The notes beneath the pieces were generated by a model. That model was not told where the DNA came from, ran no database searches, and worked only from the letters and a program-made list of their open reading frames with translations. A stretch of DNA of 64,000 nt from assembly GCA_032718475.1 (NCBI GenBank), contig JAUCBJ010007886.1, positions 1-64,000 of the forward strand, written 5' to 3'. Both the position numbers and the translations under genes were made by a program. Positions within the stretch are counted from its first letter, which is position 1. Each line of letters begins with the position of its first letter. The DNA comes from Nemertoderma westbladi. Lineage: Eukaryota; Xenacoelomorpha; Nemertodermatida; Nemertodermatidae. Below, piece by piece: positions 1-10,518 of this stretch.

Positions 1-206
1 TTACTCTTTTTATTTTCTTTCTCAAAAAATCTATGGTGCGCGCCGCCATGCGCCCGTATTGGGGATCCGCGCCTGTACCGGTACTTCACCATGTGTGAAT
101 ACTGGTGGCTCTGGTAGGACGAAATATGATTCTAATTTTATATTTGATAAAAGTATATTTTCAATTGGTACAGTATATTAATTATGTTTACAAAATTGTG
201 GTTTAA

Positions 207-1724
207 CCCTATTAAACCCGGGGGGGGGGGGGGGGGGGGTCAATATGACCCCCCCCCCCGTGGTTTTTTTTATTATAATTCTGAAACAAACGCAGACAAA
301 CATTGGGTACTTTTCGAGTTATAGCACCATTTTTTAACCCTACTTTTGGCACTTTTTTTGAGACGTTTTTTGAAAATTACATTTCATTAAATATGAATTG
401 TAACATCTCTATTTTTGATTTACACCGGTTTTTTGGTGTTAGAAATTTGATGGAATTCATATAAATTGATTTAGAAATTTCAAACTTGTTTTTTTCGGTG
501 GGTGCCAAATTTTGGTGCCAGCACCAAATTTTGAAATAAGTCAATTTTGTAAATTGATCGTTTCAAACTTGTTTTTTACGCAATTGGGGTTTTTGGGTTT
601 CTGGATTCGATGAAATATATACGAGTTGCACCAAGCGTATCAAACTTGTATTTTTCGGTGCTGTGTGCAAATTTTGGTGCTAGCACGAAATTTTGAAAAT
701 CCATTCAATAGATAAAATTGCTTGTGACAATTTATTTCTTGCGTTTTAGAGGTTTATGGCTGTTCTGAATTCAATGGAAAATATAATTATCGAACTAGAC
801 ATCTCAAACTTGTATTTTTCGGATGTGGTGCAAAATGTGGTGCTAGCACCAAATTTTGAAAACCATCAAATATATCAATTGATTATGTCACCTTGTTTCT
901 TGCGTTATACGGGTTTGTAATGGTTCTGAATTCAATGGAATCAGTAAAAATTTCATAAGAGTTCTCAAACTTGTATTTTTCGCCGGTGTGTGAAAATTGT
1001 TGTGCCATCACCAAATTTTGGAAAATATGCAAATTGATAAGTAGATAGTATCACCTTGTTTCTTGCGTTATACGGGTTTATGAGGGTCCTGAATCCGATG
1101 GAATCAATAAAAACAGCACTGGACATCGCAAACGTATACTTTTTGGTGATGGGTACGAAATTTGGTGATAGCACCAAAATTTGCCAAATTACGCCGAAAA
1201 ATACAAGTAGCAATGATCTAGCATATTAGAAATGTATTCCATTAGAATCAGCGCCCTCGAAAACCTGAAAATGTGAATTTATAGCATCGTATAAGTGAAT
1301 TAAAAATTTTGTGTTCTAACTGAAAAGTGCTGGTTACTTGTTTTTTTTCATTTTTTTCCTACGCAGAGAGGACTAAACAGCCATTTATAGTAATCATATC
1401 ATTTTTTAATATTTTCCAATGTATTTTGCACCCCAGAAAACCTGTATTGAAAAATAATTAGCCGAAAATGTAACTTTCAAATTTGGTGAAAATTGTGCAC
1501 TACTTGTAATTTTGGTGCTGCAATATAACCACCCCAGTACATTTGTTCGAAAAATTTTTTCTTTGGTCGGATCCAGACAAGTGATACCTACGTACAAACA
1601 AAAAATCAGACGTTTTCGTAAATATTTGTAGATTTTAGAGGGGGGGGGGGGGGGGGGGGGGGGGGGTCAATATGACCCCCCCCCCGGTATTTGTACAACA
1701 TTTTATAGCCCGGTACTAATAGGG
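207..1724. mobile_element. non-autonomous piggyBac-like element
   Basis: The segment is flanked on both sides by TTAA (203-206 and 1725-1728). It begins CCCTATTA and ends with the complement TAATAGGG. TTAA duplication plus CCC-starting terminal inverted repeats is the known signature of the piggyBac superfamily. The left terminus continues as AACCCGGG and the right one, read inward, as GTACCGGG, so the repeats are imperfect beyond 8 bp. Each end carries a long G tract followed by GTCAATATGAC and a C tract. No transposase frame is present inside; the interior is a diverged tandem repeat. It is inferred to be a MITE-like element mobilised in trans. Confidence 0.75.
481..1290. repeat. diverged tandem repeat, period about 163 bp
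   Basis: The phrase CAAACTTGTATTTTTCGG or close variants recurs at 481, 641, 804, 966 and 1129, spacings of 160-163 bp. Each copy continues with a TTTGGTGCTAGCACCAAATTTTG palindrome-like block and a CTTGTTTCTTGCG block. An extra partial copy of the opening phrase lies near 563. The array fills the interior of the piggyBac-like element and takes the place of a transposase. Confidence 0.75.
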
Positions 1725-2329
1725 TTAAAGTGTGATCTTTATTGCTTTGTAATTAAAACAACATCCTGCTGTCGGGTTTCGAATTCTGTGATAAATACTG
1801 AAGAACATTTAATTAGTTTGAATATCTTTTGTTGATTCTTTCCTTATCCGGTTGTTGCTATGGTTTCTTTTCTGCAGTTAGCCTTTTATTCCATCCGAAA
1901 CTTCCTCCATTGGCATGTATTTTTCCTTCCAACTGACTAGCTGTGAAAAAAAATAATTATAGTAATACAGTAGTACACTGCAGTAGTGCAAACTGTGCAA
2001 GCAACAACTATATGGTTCATGCTACTATACAGTACATTAAGGCAATAGTGTAAAGCGCAAATATCTTAAACTTCATGATTTGAAAAAAACTTCTAAAAAC
2101 AACTTACGTTTCGATTTAATCCATAATCATTATCAAAGCACTAAGATAAATACCTAGAAATTAGTGAAAGACAGTACTAAATACAGTATGCATATACAAT
2201 AAGTAGGCCTACAGTAGTAGTAGGCCAAGTAGGCCTAATAAGGCTAGTGAAGATTGCAATAACAATACAAAGAAATTGAATAAATAATGCGTGTGGTGTA
2301 TGTAAAAAAAGATAACATGTCTCTTTCTT
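1725..2329. other. AT-rich non-coding stretch
   Basis: No supported gene is visible. The sequence is AT-rich with short TACAGTA/TAGGCCTAC motifs that are scattered over the whole window. Confidence 0.5.
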
Positions 2330-2665
2330 TTTTGATAACTCTTTCAATAATCCTTCTAAGTGTGGGAATGGGCTCCATGATCCCATTCTGATTTACTCGT
2401 AGCGATCCCTGATGCGATTTAATAGGATTTTAATGTCATCAACCTGCAGTTTGATAAGCTGTTATATATTATCAAAGTATTTCTTGTTCAGGGACCTAGA
2501 TATGCAGCCATAACTGCTTTCTTGGCCGCTGTAGTCCGGTTTAGCCTGGATGCTCCCAGTGCCTTAGTGAGATCCTCTCGGCACTTCCTAATTCTGTGGT
2601 CTGTCCATGGTGCCTTATTTATGTTTCACAGCCCTCACAGTTATCTATTGCCTCTGATGCAAGGG
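2330..2665 (-). pseudogene. decayed LINE fragment (start of reverse transcriptase)
   Basis: Read on the minus strand, 2330-2400 gives residues matching the RT segment that is better preserved at 10.38-10.45 kb (NQNG...MEPI..LRRII). Around 2510-2620 it gives PWTDHRIRKCREDL followed by KALG-type residues, like the linker between endonuclease and RT domains of non-LTR retrotransposons. Stops and frame changes separate the pieces. It is inferred to be an old 5'-truncated or rearranged insertion of the same or a related LINE family. Confidence 0.5.
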
Positions 2666-3859
2666 CCTCATACAGTTCCTGTAGCTCAGATCTAGTGTGA
2701 AGCTGAATTTCACACAGGGCTCTAATAGAGACACAGGTTTGCAATAGAGAGGAACAAGCATGCCGTGGCAAGGTAGATTTCTAAGTTATCCTAGCGTGGA
2801 GACTAAGTCTTACATAAGACGATGATGCGATTGGAGATTTCGTCGATTTTATCCAATGCTGCATGGTGCAGTTGGATTCATCAATAGGCCAATTTCTCCA
2901 TTGCCACTATCATCTGTTGATGCGAGGGCGAGTCGCCAACGAACCCCATGCCCTTAGTCAGAATCTCATCAGTCTGTCCAGTCTGGATTCAGTGGTCTTG
3001 AATACACACTGCGCTAAGGCAAAGCTTATCTGCCATTGATAGTCAGTTCGCCTTGTCGCATTGGTGTTAGGGTATTAACTAACGCTTGTTAGGTTGGTTG
3101 GGGTGGAATATGAGAGTAGCCTCCTAATCCAGAATTCCTCTCTCCGTCGCAATGTGATCTCCCTTGTAACCCATGGTTTGGGCAAGAAAGGTCATCAGGA
3201 ACGCGACTCCTAGAATTGTTGGCCTGTCTCTCTCTAGTGTGGTGTAAGACAGGCTGCCGGTCAGGAGATAACTGACGCCTATGAGGCTATTTATGTCTGG
3301 TTATTCCACTGGTCACTATTGGCCGGACCTCCGCATTATTGATGCAATCCGTAGTGGGGGTTGCCGGTGCCTTTTTGTTGAGTCAGATTGGGGGGCAAAT
3401 ACGTCACCTTGGTTTGCCATTCCAGTGTCGCAGTAGAGGGGGCCCATCACCCACACATACTCTGAAGCACATTGAAACACTGAAACCCACCATTTATTTG
3501 GCTCATCTGCTGGGCCTTGCCCTGCAGCCAAGTGCAGGTCGCAGTGGACCGCACTCAAATTGCAAATGAGTGCGCTCTACTCCTGAACTTGAACTTTGAC
3601 CTGAACTTGACTTGAACCTTAACTGGACTGCGCATGCAAGTACAGTACATACAGTATAGTTGTTTAATATAGCGCGACGTGCAATCTACTGTAGTAATAA
3701 TTAATATTGTCATAATAGTGGGCGGAAAATTTAAATGAATCATAAACTTAGGTGCTACATTAAATTGCACACGAACTTAAAGTTAACTTGATTATTTATT
3801 ATAACACCGAACCGAGACTGCCTTAGTATTGTAGAGGTATAATAATTATCGTACTATAC
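2666..3859. other. non-coding, possible transposon debris
   Basis: I see no frame with family resemblance. The 2.8-3.55 kb part is less AT-rich than its surroundings and looks like degraded transposon sequence, but I cannot name the family. Short open frames here on both strands overlap one another and are not supported. Confidence 0.4.
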
Positions 3860-4066
3860 CTATTGAATTAAGATCATCCATGACTTTGGAATAACTTCCA
3901 TGGAATTTCCCCCATCTAGAAGGATTTCCAGGATGTGATAATCCATGAGTTAGTCTTCGACCATGGCCGTTCTGTGGTCTGAATCTACTTGGCATACTGA
4001 AGGCGTCTGTTATAATGACTGTCGTGCATAATATTGCTAACATCTTCATTAAGTCACCCATAATAT
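3860..4066 (-). CDS. candidate first coding exon of a secreted peptide precursor
   Basis: On the minus strand a pyrimidine-rich acceptor (GCTTTTACTTTCAG) ends at 4067. The first ATG of the exon is at 4061-4059, followed by 67 codons ending at a donor-like AG|GTATAGT (GT at 3859-3858, phase 1). The product starts with about 22 residues typical of a signal peptide (polar MGDLMK, then a hydrophobic core, then DAFS). After that it is rich in basic residues and Gly, with HGRR and RWGK motifs that resemble prohormone cleavage and amidation sites. I do not recognise the family and cannot find the next exon. A chance open frame with chance splice-like sites remains possible. Confidence 0.35.
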
Positions 4067-4523
4067 CTGAAAGTAAAAGCAAGATGACACGGAATTATTG
4101 TAATGTAGATTAATTGTGTGATACGTAAAGTTTAATTTGTGACCAAGTAACTTAGATTGAGTTCTTTGATATTATTTCCGACTGATTTTCTTATGCTAAT
4201 TTTAATTTATCAGTCCATAGGTTACTGTATAAGTTTGGTAAGTTGGGAAAATTTGCTGAAACTTATTACTGCAACTTGTTTCCGAAACTTGTTTCTGCAA
4301 ATTGTTACCGAAATTTGTTTCTGCCACTATTTTATTTACATCATACTATTTATATAATAATAAGATATAGTTAATCAATTTAATTAGAACTAGAATCGGT
4401 TCAAGTCAGTAAGTTAATTTTCCTCTAATCAACGTCTTCCATCCAGCTGAACCATCGAATTGATTCAATCTAGACTTCCCTGCTCCTTTGTTCCCCCAAA
4501 GTTTCGATATTTTTTTTTCCTTT
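4067..4523. other. AT-rich stretch without gene
   Basis: This lies upstream of the candidate exon and before the 40-bp array. It contains short repeated motifs of the type AAACTTGTTTCTGCAA/CCGAA around 4255-4325. Nothing else is supported. Confidence 0.4.
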
Positions 4524-5992
4524 TCTTCCCTTTCTTCCACTTTCCTCTACAACTTCTAGACCTGCTTCCCTTTCTTCCACTTTCCTCTACAACTTCTAGA
4601 CCTGCTTCCCTTTCTTCCACTTTCCTCTACAACTTCTAGACCTGCTTCCCTTTCTTCCACTTTCCTCTACAACTTCTAGACCTGCTTCCCTTTCTTCCAC
4701 TTTCCTCTACAACTTCTAGACCTGCTTCCCTTTCTTCCACTTTCCTCTACAACTTCTAGACCTGCTTCCCTTTCTTCCACTTTCCTCTACAACTTCTAGA
4801 CCTGCTTCCCTTTCTTCCACTTTCCTCTACAACTTCTAGACCTGCTTCCCTTTCTTCCACTTTCCTCTACAACTTCTAGACCTGCTTCCCTTTCTTCCAC
4901 TTTCCTCTACAACTTCTAGACCTGCTTCCCTTTCTTCCACTTTCCTCTACAACTTCTAGACCTGCTTCCCTTTCTTCCACTTTCCTCTACAACTTCTAGA
5001 CCTGCTTCCCTTTCTTCCACTTTCCTCTACAACTTCTAGACCTGCTTCCCTTTCTTCCACTTTCCTCTACAACTTCTAGACCTGCTTCCCTTTCTTCCAC
5101 TTTCCTCTACAACTTCTAGACCTGCTTCCCTTTCTTCCACTTTCCTCTACAACTTCTAGACCTGCTTCCCTTTCTTCCACTTTCCTCTACAACTTCTAGA
5201 CCTGCTTCCCTTTCTTCCACTTTCCTCTACAACTTCTAGACCTGCTTCCCTTTCTTCCACTTTCCTCTACAACTTCTAGACCTACTTCCCTTTCTTCCAC
5301 TTTCCTCTACAACTTCAAGACCTGCTTCCCTTTCTTCCACTTTCCTCTACAACTTCTAGACCTACTTCCCTTTCTTCCACTTTCCTCTACAACTTCTAGA
5401 CCTGCTTCCCTTTCTTCCACTTTCCTCTACAACTTCTAGACCTGCTTCCCTTTCTTCCACTTTCCTCTACAACTTCTAGACCTGCTTCCCTTTCTTCCAC
5501 TTTCCTCTACAACTTCTAGACCTGCTTCCCTTTCTTCCACTTTCCTCTACAACTTCTAGACCTGCTTCCCTTTCTTCCACTTTCCTCTACAACTTCTAGA
5601 CCTGCTTCCCTTTCTTCCACTTTCCTCTACAACTTCTAGACCTGCTTCCCTTTCTTCCACTTTCCTCTACAACTTCTAGACCTGCTTCCCTTTCTTCCAC
5701 TTTCCTCTACAACTTCTAGACCTGCTTCCCTTTCTTCCACTTTCCTCTACAACTTCTAGACCTGCTTCCCTTTCTTCCACTTTCCTCTACATCTTCTAGA
5801 CCTGCTTCACTTTCTTCCACTTTCCTCTACAACTTCTAGACCTGCTTCCCTTTCTTCCACTTTCCTCTACAACTTCTAGACCGGCTTCCCTTTCTTCCAC
5901 TTTCCTCTACAACTTCTAGACCTGCTTCCCTTTCTTCCACTTTCCTCTACAACTTCTAGACCTGCTTCCCTTTCTTCCACTTTCCTCTACAG
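4524..5992. repeat. 40-bp tandem repeat array, about 37 copies
   Basis: A 40-bp unit (CTTCCCTTTCTTCCACTTTC, then CTCTACAACTTCTAGACCTG) is repeated head to tail. Nearly all copies are identical. I see only isolated substitutions near 5283, 5317, 5363, 5791, 5809 and 5883. One strand is almost purely pyrimidine except for the ACAACTTCTAGA part. The array starts and ends in degenerate CTTCC/CTTTCC sequence from which it probably grew. Its homogeneity points to recent expansion or gene-conversion-like turnover. Confidence 0.95.
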
Positions 5993-6469
5993 CTTCCCTT
6001 TCCCTTCTTCGTTCCTTTCCCCTTCTTACTTCCCTTTCTACTTCCGAAAGAAATTGGTAACCCCGCACTCAATCCCCAACCCACTGCGCCACTTGGTGCG
6101 GGACCCTCTCAGGCAGTGAGTCGTCCCATGGATGATGGCGAACATGGTGGCGATCATGGCGGTGCAGTCTGTTGGCTTGTGGGGCCAGCACTCCGTCACA
6201 TAAGCCACAAAGGGGGAGAAGTCACCACGCCGTGCGTGACAGCAGCAGTGTAAAGCTGCTTCTTCTCCTGCTGTGTACCTTCGAACACGGACGTGGGAGA
6301 GCGATTCAAGTACTATGCGGCGCAGCATCAAGGTTGGTTGACCTAATATCAATCAACGTCTGAGTCTGTACATTGAATGCTCCCCTTATCCCCACACCGC
6401 ACCGCATTCCGGATTCATCGCCTCGAGATTCGGTCCAAATTGGGTTCAGATAGGTTCAGATATGACTTG
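5993..6469. other. non-coding stretch after the satellite
   Basis: The first about 60 bp are pyrimidine-rich and continue the array's composition. About 6060-6350 is GC-richer than its surroundings and has short overlapping open frames on both strands without recognisable similarity, so no gene is called. Confidence 0.4.
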
Positions 6470-7245
6470 GTACTTTAGAATCCGATAATTTATTTTCTTG
6501 GTTTCTATTACGGGTGATTTTCCATCCATTCAATCACACATCAATTCTCAATCATTTCATAAATGGCTTATATAAATTGAAAGTGGAGAGTCTTGCACAT
6601 ATTTTGTCACTACAAATTAATTAAATGAATGATGATGGAGATTGATAAAATGCTGTTCACAATTCCTAACTCGGCAGATTGCCTTACCGGTACGCTAGTA
6701 CTCAGCCCTATTAGACTATTGTAGTATCTGAGTATTGCGGCTTAATTCAATAAGTTGGGTTTACCGGTGACCGGTACACAATTTTAATATTCAAGTAGCC
6801 TACTACCAATTATTATAGAACCGGCTGACCGGTATTATAAGTTTAGTGATAGTATTTTAAATCTTATCTGTGGGCGCTTACCTTACTGGTGGACTCAATA
6901 TAGCTTGGAATGCAGTACTATATGTATACTGCTGGAAACAGCATTTTATCAATAGTCATCATCATTAATTTAAGTAATTGTAGTGTCAAAAAATGCGCAA
7001 AATGATGTGTAAAATGATGGAAATGTAATGTCTATTTGAATCGATCGAAAATCATTGACCATAGAAACCAAGATAAGAAATTACCAGAGCACTTTAAGTA
7101 GTGACGTCAAATCTGTAGCAGTCAACCACATCCGATTTTCAAAATTGGCTTTGCGCGCTTACTTAAACCCGCCATTTCGACCGTATCCTTGTGTTTTTAC
7201 AAAAAACACACCCGCCACTTGATTCGGGGCACCTTGTTACCTCTT
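6470..7245. mobile_element. dispersed repeat family, rearranged copy
   Basis: 6480-6650 matches 15755-15905 in the same direction. 7020-7245 matches 15590-15790 in the opposite direction, including GGTAACAAGGTGCCC, AAATGGCGGGTTT and GACGTCACTAC. The two arms overlap in the GGTTTCTA...GTGATTTT part, so the copy contains an internal inversion or inverted duplication. No coding capacity is seen. The superfamily is unknown. Confidence 0.55.
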
Positions 7246-8195
7246 ATTCGAATGTTTCTAGCCAAACATTTTTTTCGCGCTCCTACCCTACTCCTTCAAA
7301 ATCCGTAACGATGCAAACTGGACTTCATACAAATTATACAATAGTATAATTAAAGTATAGGCCTACAGTTTAGTTACATAGATTAGATACAGTACATGAT
7401 TCATAGTGAACGGATCCATAGCGACATAGCAACACTGAAAAGCGTGGGTGGGTAATAATAATTATTTTCATTCTACAACCAGGAAGCTAGTGTAGTAGGC
7501 CTCTAGTAATGGTCATACATTCCCTTGACAATCAGTTTCATGTTCAAGTAGATTTTTAATCAGCAGTTTCATACAGTAGTTACTGTACAGTAGTCCTGTA
7601 CTACTGTATGTACAGTAGTACTGTAGCCATGTGCGTCCGTTGGGGCTTTGTGAAGCACATGAATGGATAAAATGAACATAATATGGATTGACGAACTTCA
7701 GCACATGTGATACAGAGAGCACACATGATTAATGTGAATTTATTAAACCAACTGCTACTGTAGTGTGAATGTCAAGGCCAGTGCTTTAATTTATTATTTA
7801 TGAATAAGTAGTTTTTTTTTGTATACAGTAGAGATAGTCACCAGGTTACTTTGCTGAGGGCTGAAAAACATCATGTATTTAAATTACATTAATTTGTAGT
7901 GTAGACACACTGCGCATCCAATGAAATTGAAATAATGAGTTGAGACTGTGTTGGTAGACTCTGTTGGCCAGGCCAATTAATAATTATTAACCATGTTCAT
8001 TATTCTCAATTAAGGGAAAGGAAGAGGTAAAAATAATAAAGAGTTACACAGGTATAGTTATTTGAACCAACGAGTAATCTGTAATGTGTGACGATTTACC
8101 CTGGAAATGGCGGAATTTTGATTGCGTTACTAGTTGCACACACCCCCACCACCCCACCATTCCAGCCAGACATTCTACAGTATAACACTTGAGTT
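7246..8195. other. AT-rich stretch without gene
   Basis: Nothing coding is supported. It contains simple TACTGTA/CAGTAGTA-type palindromic motifs, especially 7565-7625. Confidence 0.4.
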
Positions 8196-8575
8196 GACAC
8201 ATTGGCCCACCCAAGCTTGACACTTAAACAAAGCCGCCTCCGCTTTGCAGCACATTGTTTTCGCCGTGAGTACCAGTCTGTGATCAATCTTGTGCTTTTG
8301 CAGCACCATGGAGAAAATAAGCATGGTGGAAAGCATGCGACATTATTGAGATGCCTCTTTAAGGAAACTGGCCTTGAAGATGCGGATAATCTCGCGAAAG
8401 TCATGGGAGTTGTGGCGGGTGCAATTTTGTCGATAAGCCGGCATAGCATTTTTAATGTACGCTGCGTTGGAGCATGCCAATTGTGGATTGCTTGGTGGCG
8501 GTATAAATTGTTTTGTTAAGCTGGCATAGCATCTCAATGTGCAGCTTCAATGCAGCAGGGCGATTATAGTAGTAG
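8196..8575 (+). pseudogene. LINE 3'-end fragment (RT C-terminus and tail)
   Basis: The frame from about 8202 encodes residues closely matching the C-terminal part of the RT at 11186-11450: PSLTL..(S/N)RLRFA.HCFR, then NKHGG, then TGLEDAD.LA.VMG. Downstream the copy has the same 3' tail, with GCAGC(T/A)TCAATGCAGCA and then a GTAGTAGTA microsatellite. The frame is broken, with missing residues after VMG and added sequence. It is a 5'-truncated dead copy of the same LINE family as the 10.5-11.5 kb copy. Confidence 0.8.
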
Positions 8576-8691
8576 TACAGTACCGGTAGTATTTATAGTA
8601 GGCCTCGTGTACAGTATCTACTGTAGTGTTAGCGGATTATAATCCTAAGTGGATGCGGTTTTGTTACTTATTTCACAAATGCCAGCTATCA

Positions 8692-9142
8692 AGTTAGAGC
8701 TTACCCCAGTTAGAGCTTACTCCAGTTAGAGCTCACCCCAGGTAGAGCTTACCCCATTTAGAGCTTACTCCAGTTAGATCTTACCCCAGTTAGAGCTTAC
8801 CCCAGTTACAGCTTACCCCATTTAGAGCTTACTCCAGTTAGAGCTCACCCCAGTTAGAGCTTACCCCATTTAGAGCTTACTCCAGTTAGATCTTACCCCA
8901 GTTAGAGCTTACCCCAGTTACAGCTTACCCCAGTTAGAGCTTACTCCAGTTAGATCTTACCCCAGTTACAGCTTACACCAGTTAGAGCTTACTACAGTTA
9001 GATCTTACCCCAGTTAGAGATACTCCAGTTAGATCCTACCCCAGTTAGAGCTTACTCCAGTTACAGCTTACCCCAGTTAGAGCTTTTACTCCAGTTAGAT
9101 CTTACCCCAGTTAGAGCTTATTACAGTTTAGAGCTTACGCCT
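8692..9142. repeat. 16-bp minisatellite, about 28 copies
   Basis: The unit AGTTAGAGCTTACCCC is repeated with frequent substitutions such as GATCTTACC, CAGCTTACC, ATTTAGAGC and CTCACC. Copies are more diverged than in the 40-bp array. A higher-order alternation of CCCC and CTCC ends is visible. No coding role is seen. Confidence 0.9.
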
Positions 9143-9706
9143 AATTTAGATAGTGCCCCTCATGCTCACGAATCACTTACTTTATTACGTAGGAAAAGTG
9201 CTGCACTATCATTTTATCTTTTCTAAATCACATTTATAATTAAATAATTAATATTATGGTTGAAATTTTACAACACAGTGAACCAAATACTGAACTGTAG
9301 AGGAGAATTGAAGCTTGCGAATAAATTACTGATTGAAATGCCGTCGATGAAATGATTTAGTGAATAATTAATTAAAACACTTTTATTCACTTGTTGATAA
9401 ATAGTCGATTGGTAAAACTGTTTTTTAAATTAACGAAATGGTGTTCCTGATTGATCTGCTTTGATCAATCACTTTCAATTCATGAGTTTGGATAAATTGG
9501 CTGTCGTGGGCATTGTAGCCTATTATCTTGGATTGGTGCTTGTGCTTTGCCGTTTTTTATGGGGGTATGTAGATTGTACTGTTACGTTGGTACAGTAGGT
9601 TCTCTAAAAATGAGAGTACTTTTGACACGATTTAATTAATAGTTAATCTTGCCACGGAACTCTGCAGGTTGTTTGAACTGAAAATATCATGGGAATGGGA
9701 TTGGTT
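9143..9706. other. AT-rich stretch without gene
   Basis: Nothing recognisable is present before the inverted LINE segment begins. Confidence 0.4.
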
Positions 9707-10450
9707 CAATATGATGATCTAAGATAAGGACATGCGTAGAACATAGTCATCCACAATTAATTATGAATAAGAATGGTGCAATGTCACCCTGGAGTACTCC
9801 CCATAAAACTTCGAATGGTTCTGTGTCACCATCAACAGTAGAGACACGTTCGTGGGGTCTTTGCGCAGCACGAAGTGAGCAAAGCCTTTCGCATATGGGC
9901 ACCATTAACCAGTTGTCTGCCGTTAGTCAGAAGTCTTCAACAAAATATTCGTCCTCCTCTTGTGCCTCGTTGCATTCGTTCGTTTTTTGACGAAACTTCA
10001 GATTCCTTCTAAACTTTTGACGGACTACATACATACCAAGTTTCGTTAAATTTCATCAAGGAATAACCGAGTTATTAGCGATCAAAAATTTACGACAGAC
10101 GACGACGACGAGAGACAACTCGCCAATGGCACCCATATGCTAAGGCTTCGCTCACTTCGTGGCTCGCCCCACAAATGTCGTCGAACGATCGTATACTGAT
10201 CTGATTGCTGCCATAATTTCCTCCGGAATCCCATTAAATGCAACTATGCTGAACGAACATACATACAGTACGTGATTGACACTGAATCGAAGGCCTTAAC
10301 GAAGTCAACAAAGATAACAGCCAGATGTCTGTCTTACTTTTTTTAATTTAACTTATCCGTCTAAACGCCAGAATAGTGGGCTCCATGGTCCCACGACCTT
10401 TACGGAACCCATTCCGAATTTTGAATGTAGGGCCTAATTATTTTTCGATC
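9707..10450 (-). pseudogene. inverted LINE reverse-transcriptase segment
   Basis: On the minus strand, from high to low coordinate, conserved RT blocks of a non-LTR retrotransposon appear in the correct order. They are NGFRKGRGTMEP (about 10440-10380), AVIFVDFVKAFDSV (about 10325-10285), GIPEEIMAAI (about 10230-10200), and DGDTEPFE followed by GVLQGDIAPFLF (about 9840-9770). An inverted-repeat element at 9849-10168 interrupts the segment between the third and fourth blocks. Stops and indels are present. The left end (9707-9760) overlaps the start of the forward-strand RT piece at 10545-10605 by about 55 bp, read inversely. Confidence 0.8.
9849..10168. mobile_element. small inverted-repeat element (MITE-like) in the inverted RT
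   Basis: The left arm (about 9849-9918) and right arm (about 10107-10168) are imperfect reverse complements of about 60-70 bp. They share T(T/C)GTGGGG, CACGAAGTGAGC and AGCATATGGG(C/T)(A/G)CCATT. The element interrupts RT sequence between the GIPEEIMAAI and DGDTEPFE blocks, so it was inserted after or within the dead LINE copy. No coding sequence is present and the superfamily is not assigned. Confidence 0.6.
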
Positions 10451-10518
10451 TCTACCAGGTGTACCTGTAACAGGACGTATGAATATGATATGTGTCTAAC
10501 GGCCGACATGGATTGTCG

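Noticed and set aside
4524-5992. CRISPR array or other spaced repeats
   Set aside because: The repeats are directly contiguous with no unique spacers, and the genome is eukaryotic. The same holds for the arrays at 8.7, 12.2 and 50.2 kb.
6038-6363. Overlapping open frames on both strands at 6.0-6.4 kb
   Set aside because: No domain, mutual shadows, and the GC-rich composition alone explains the open length.
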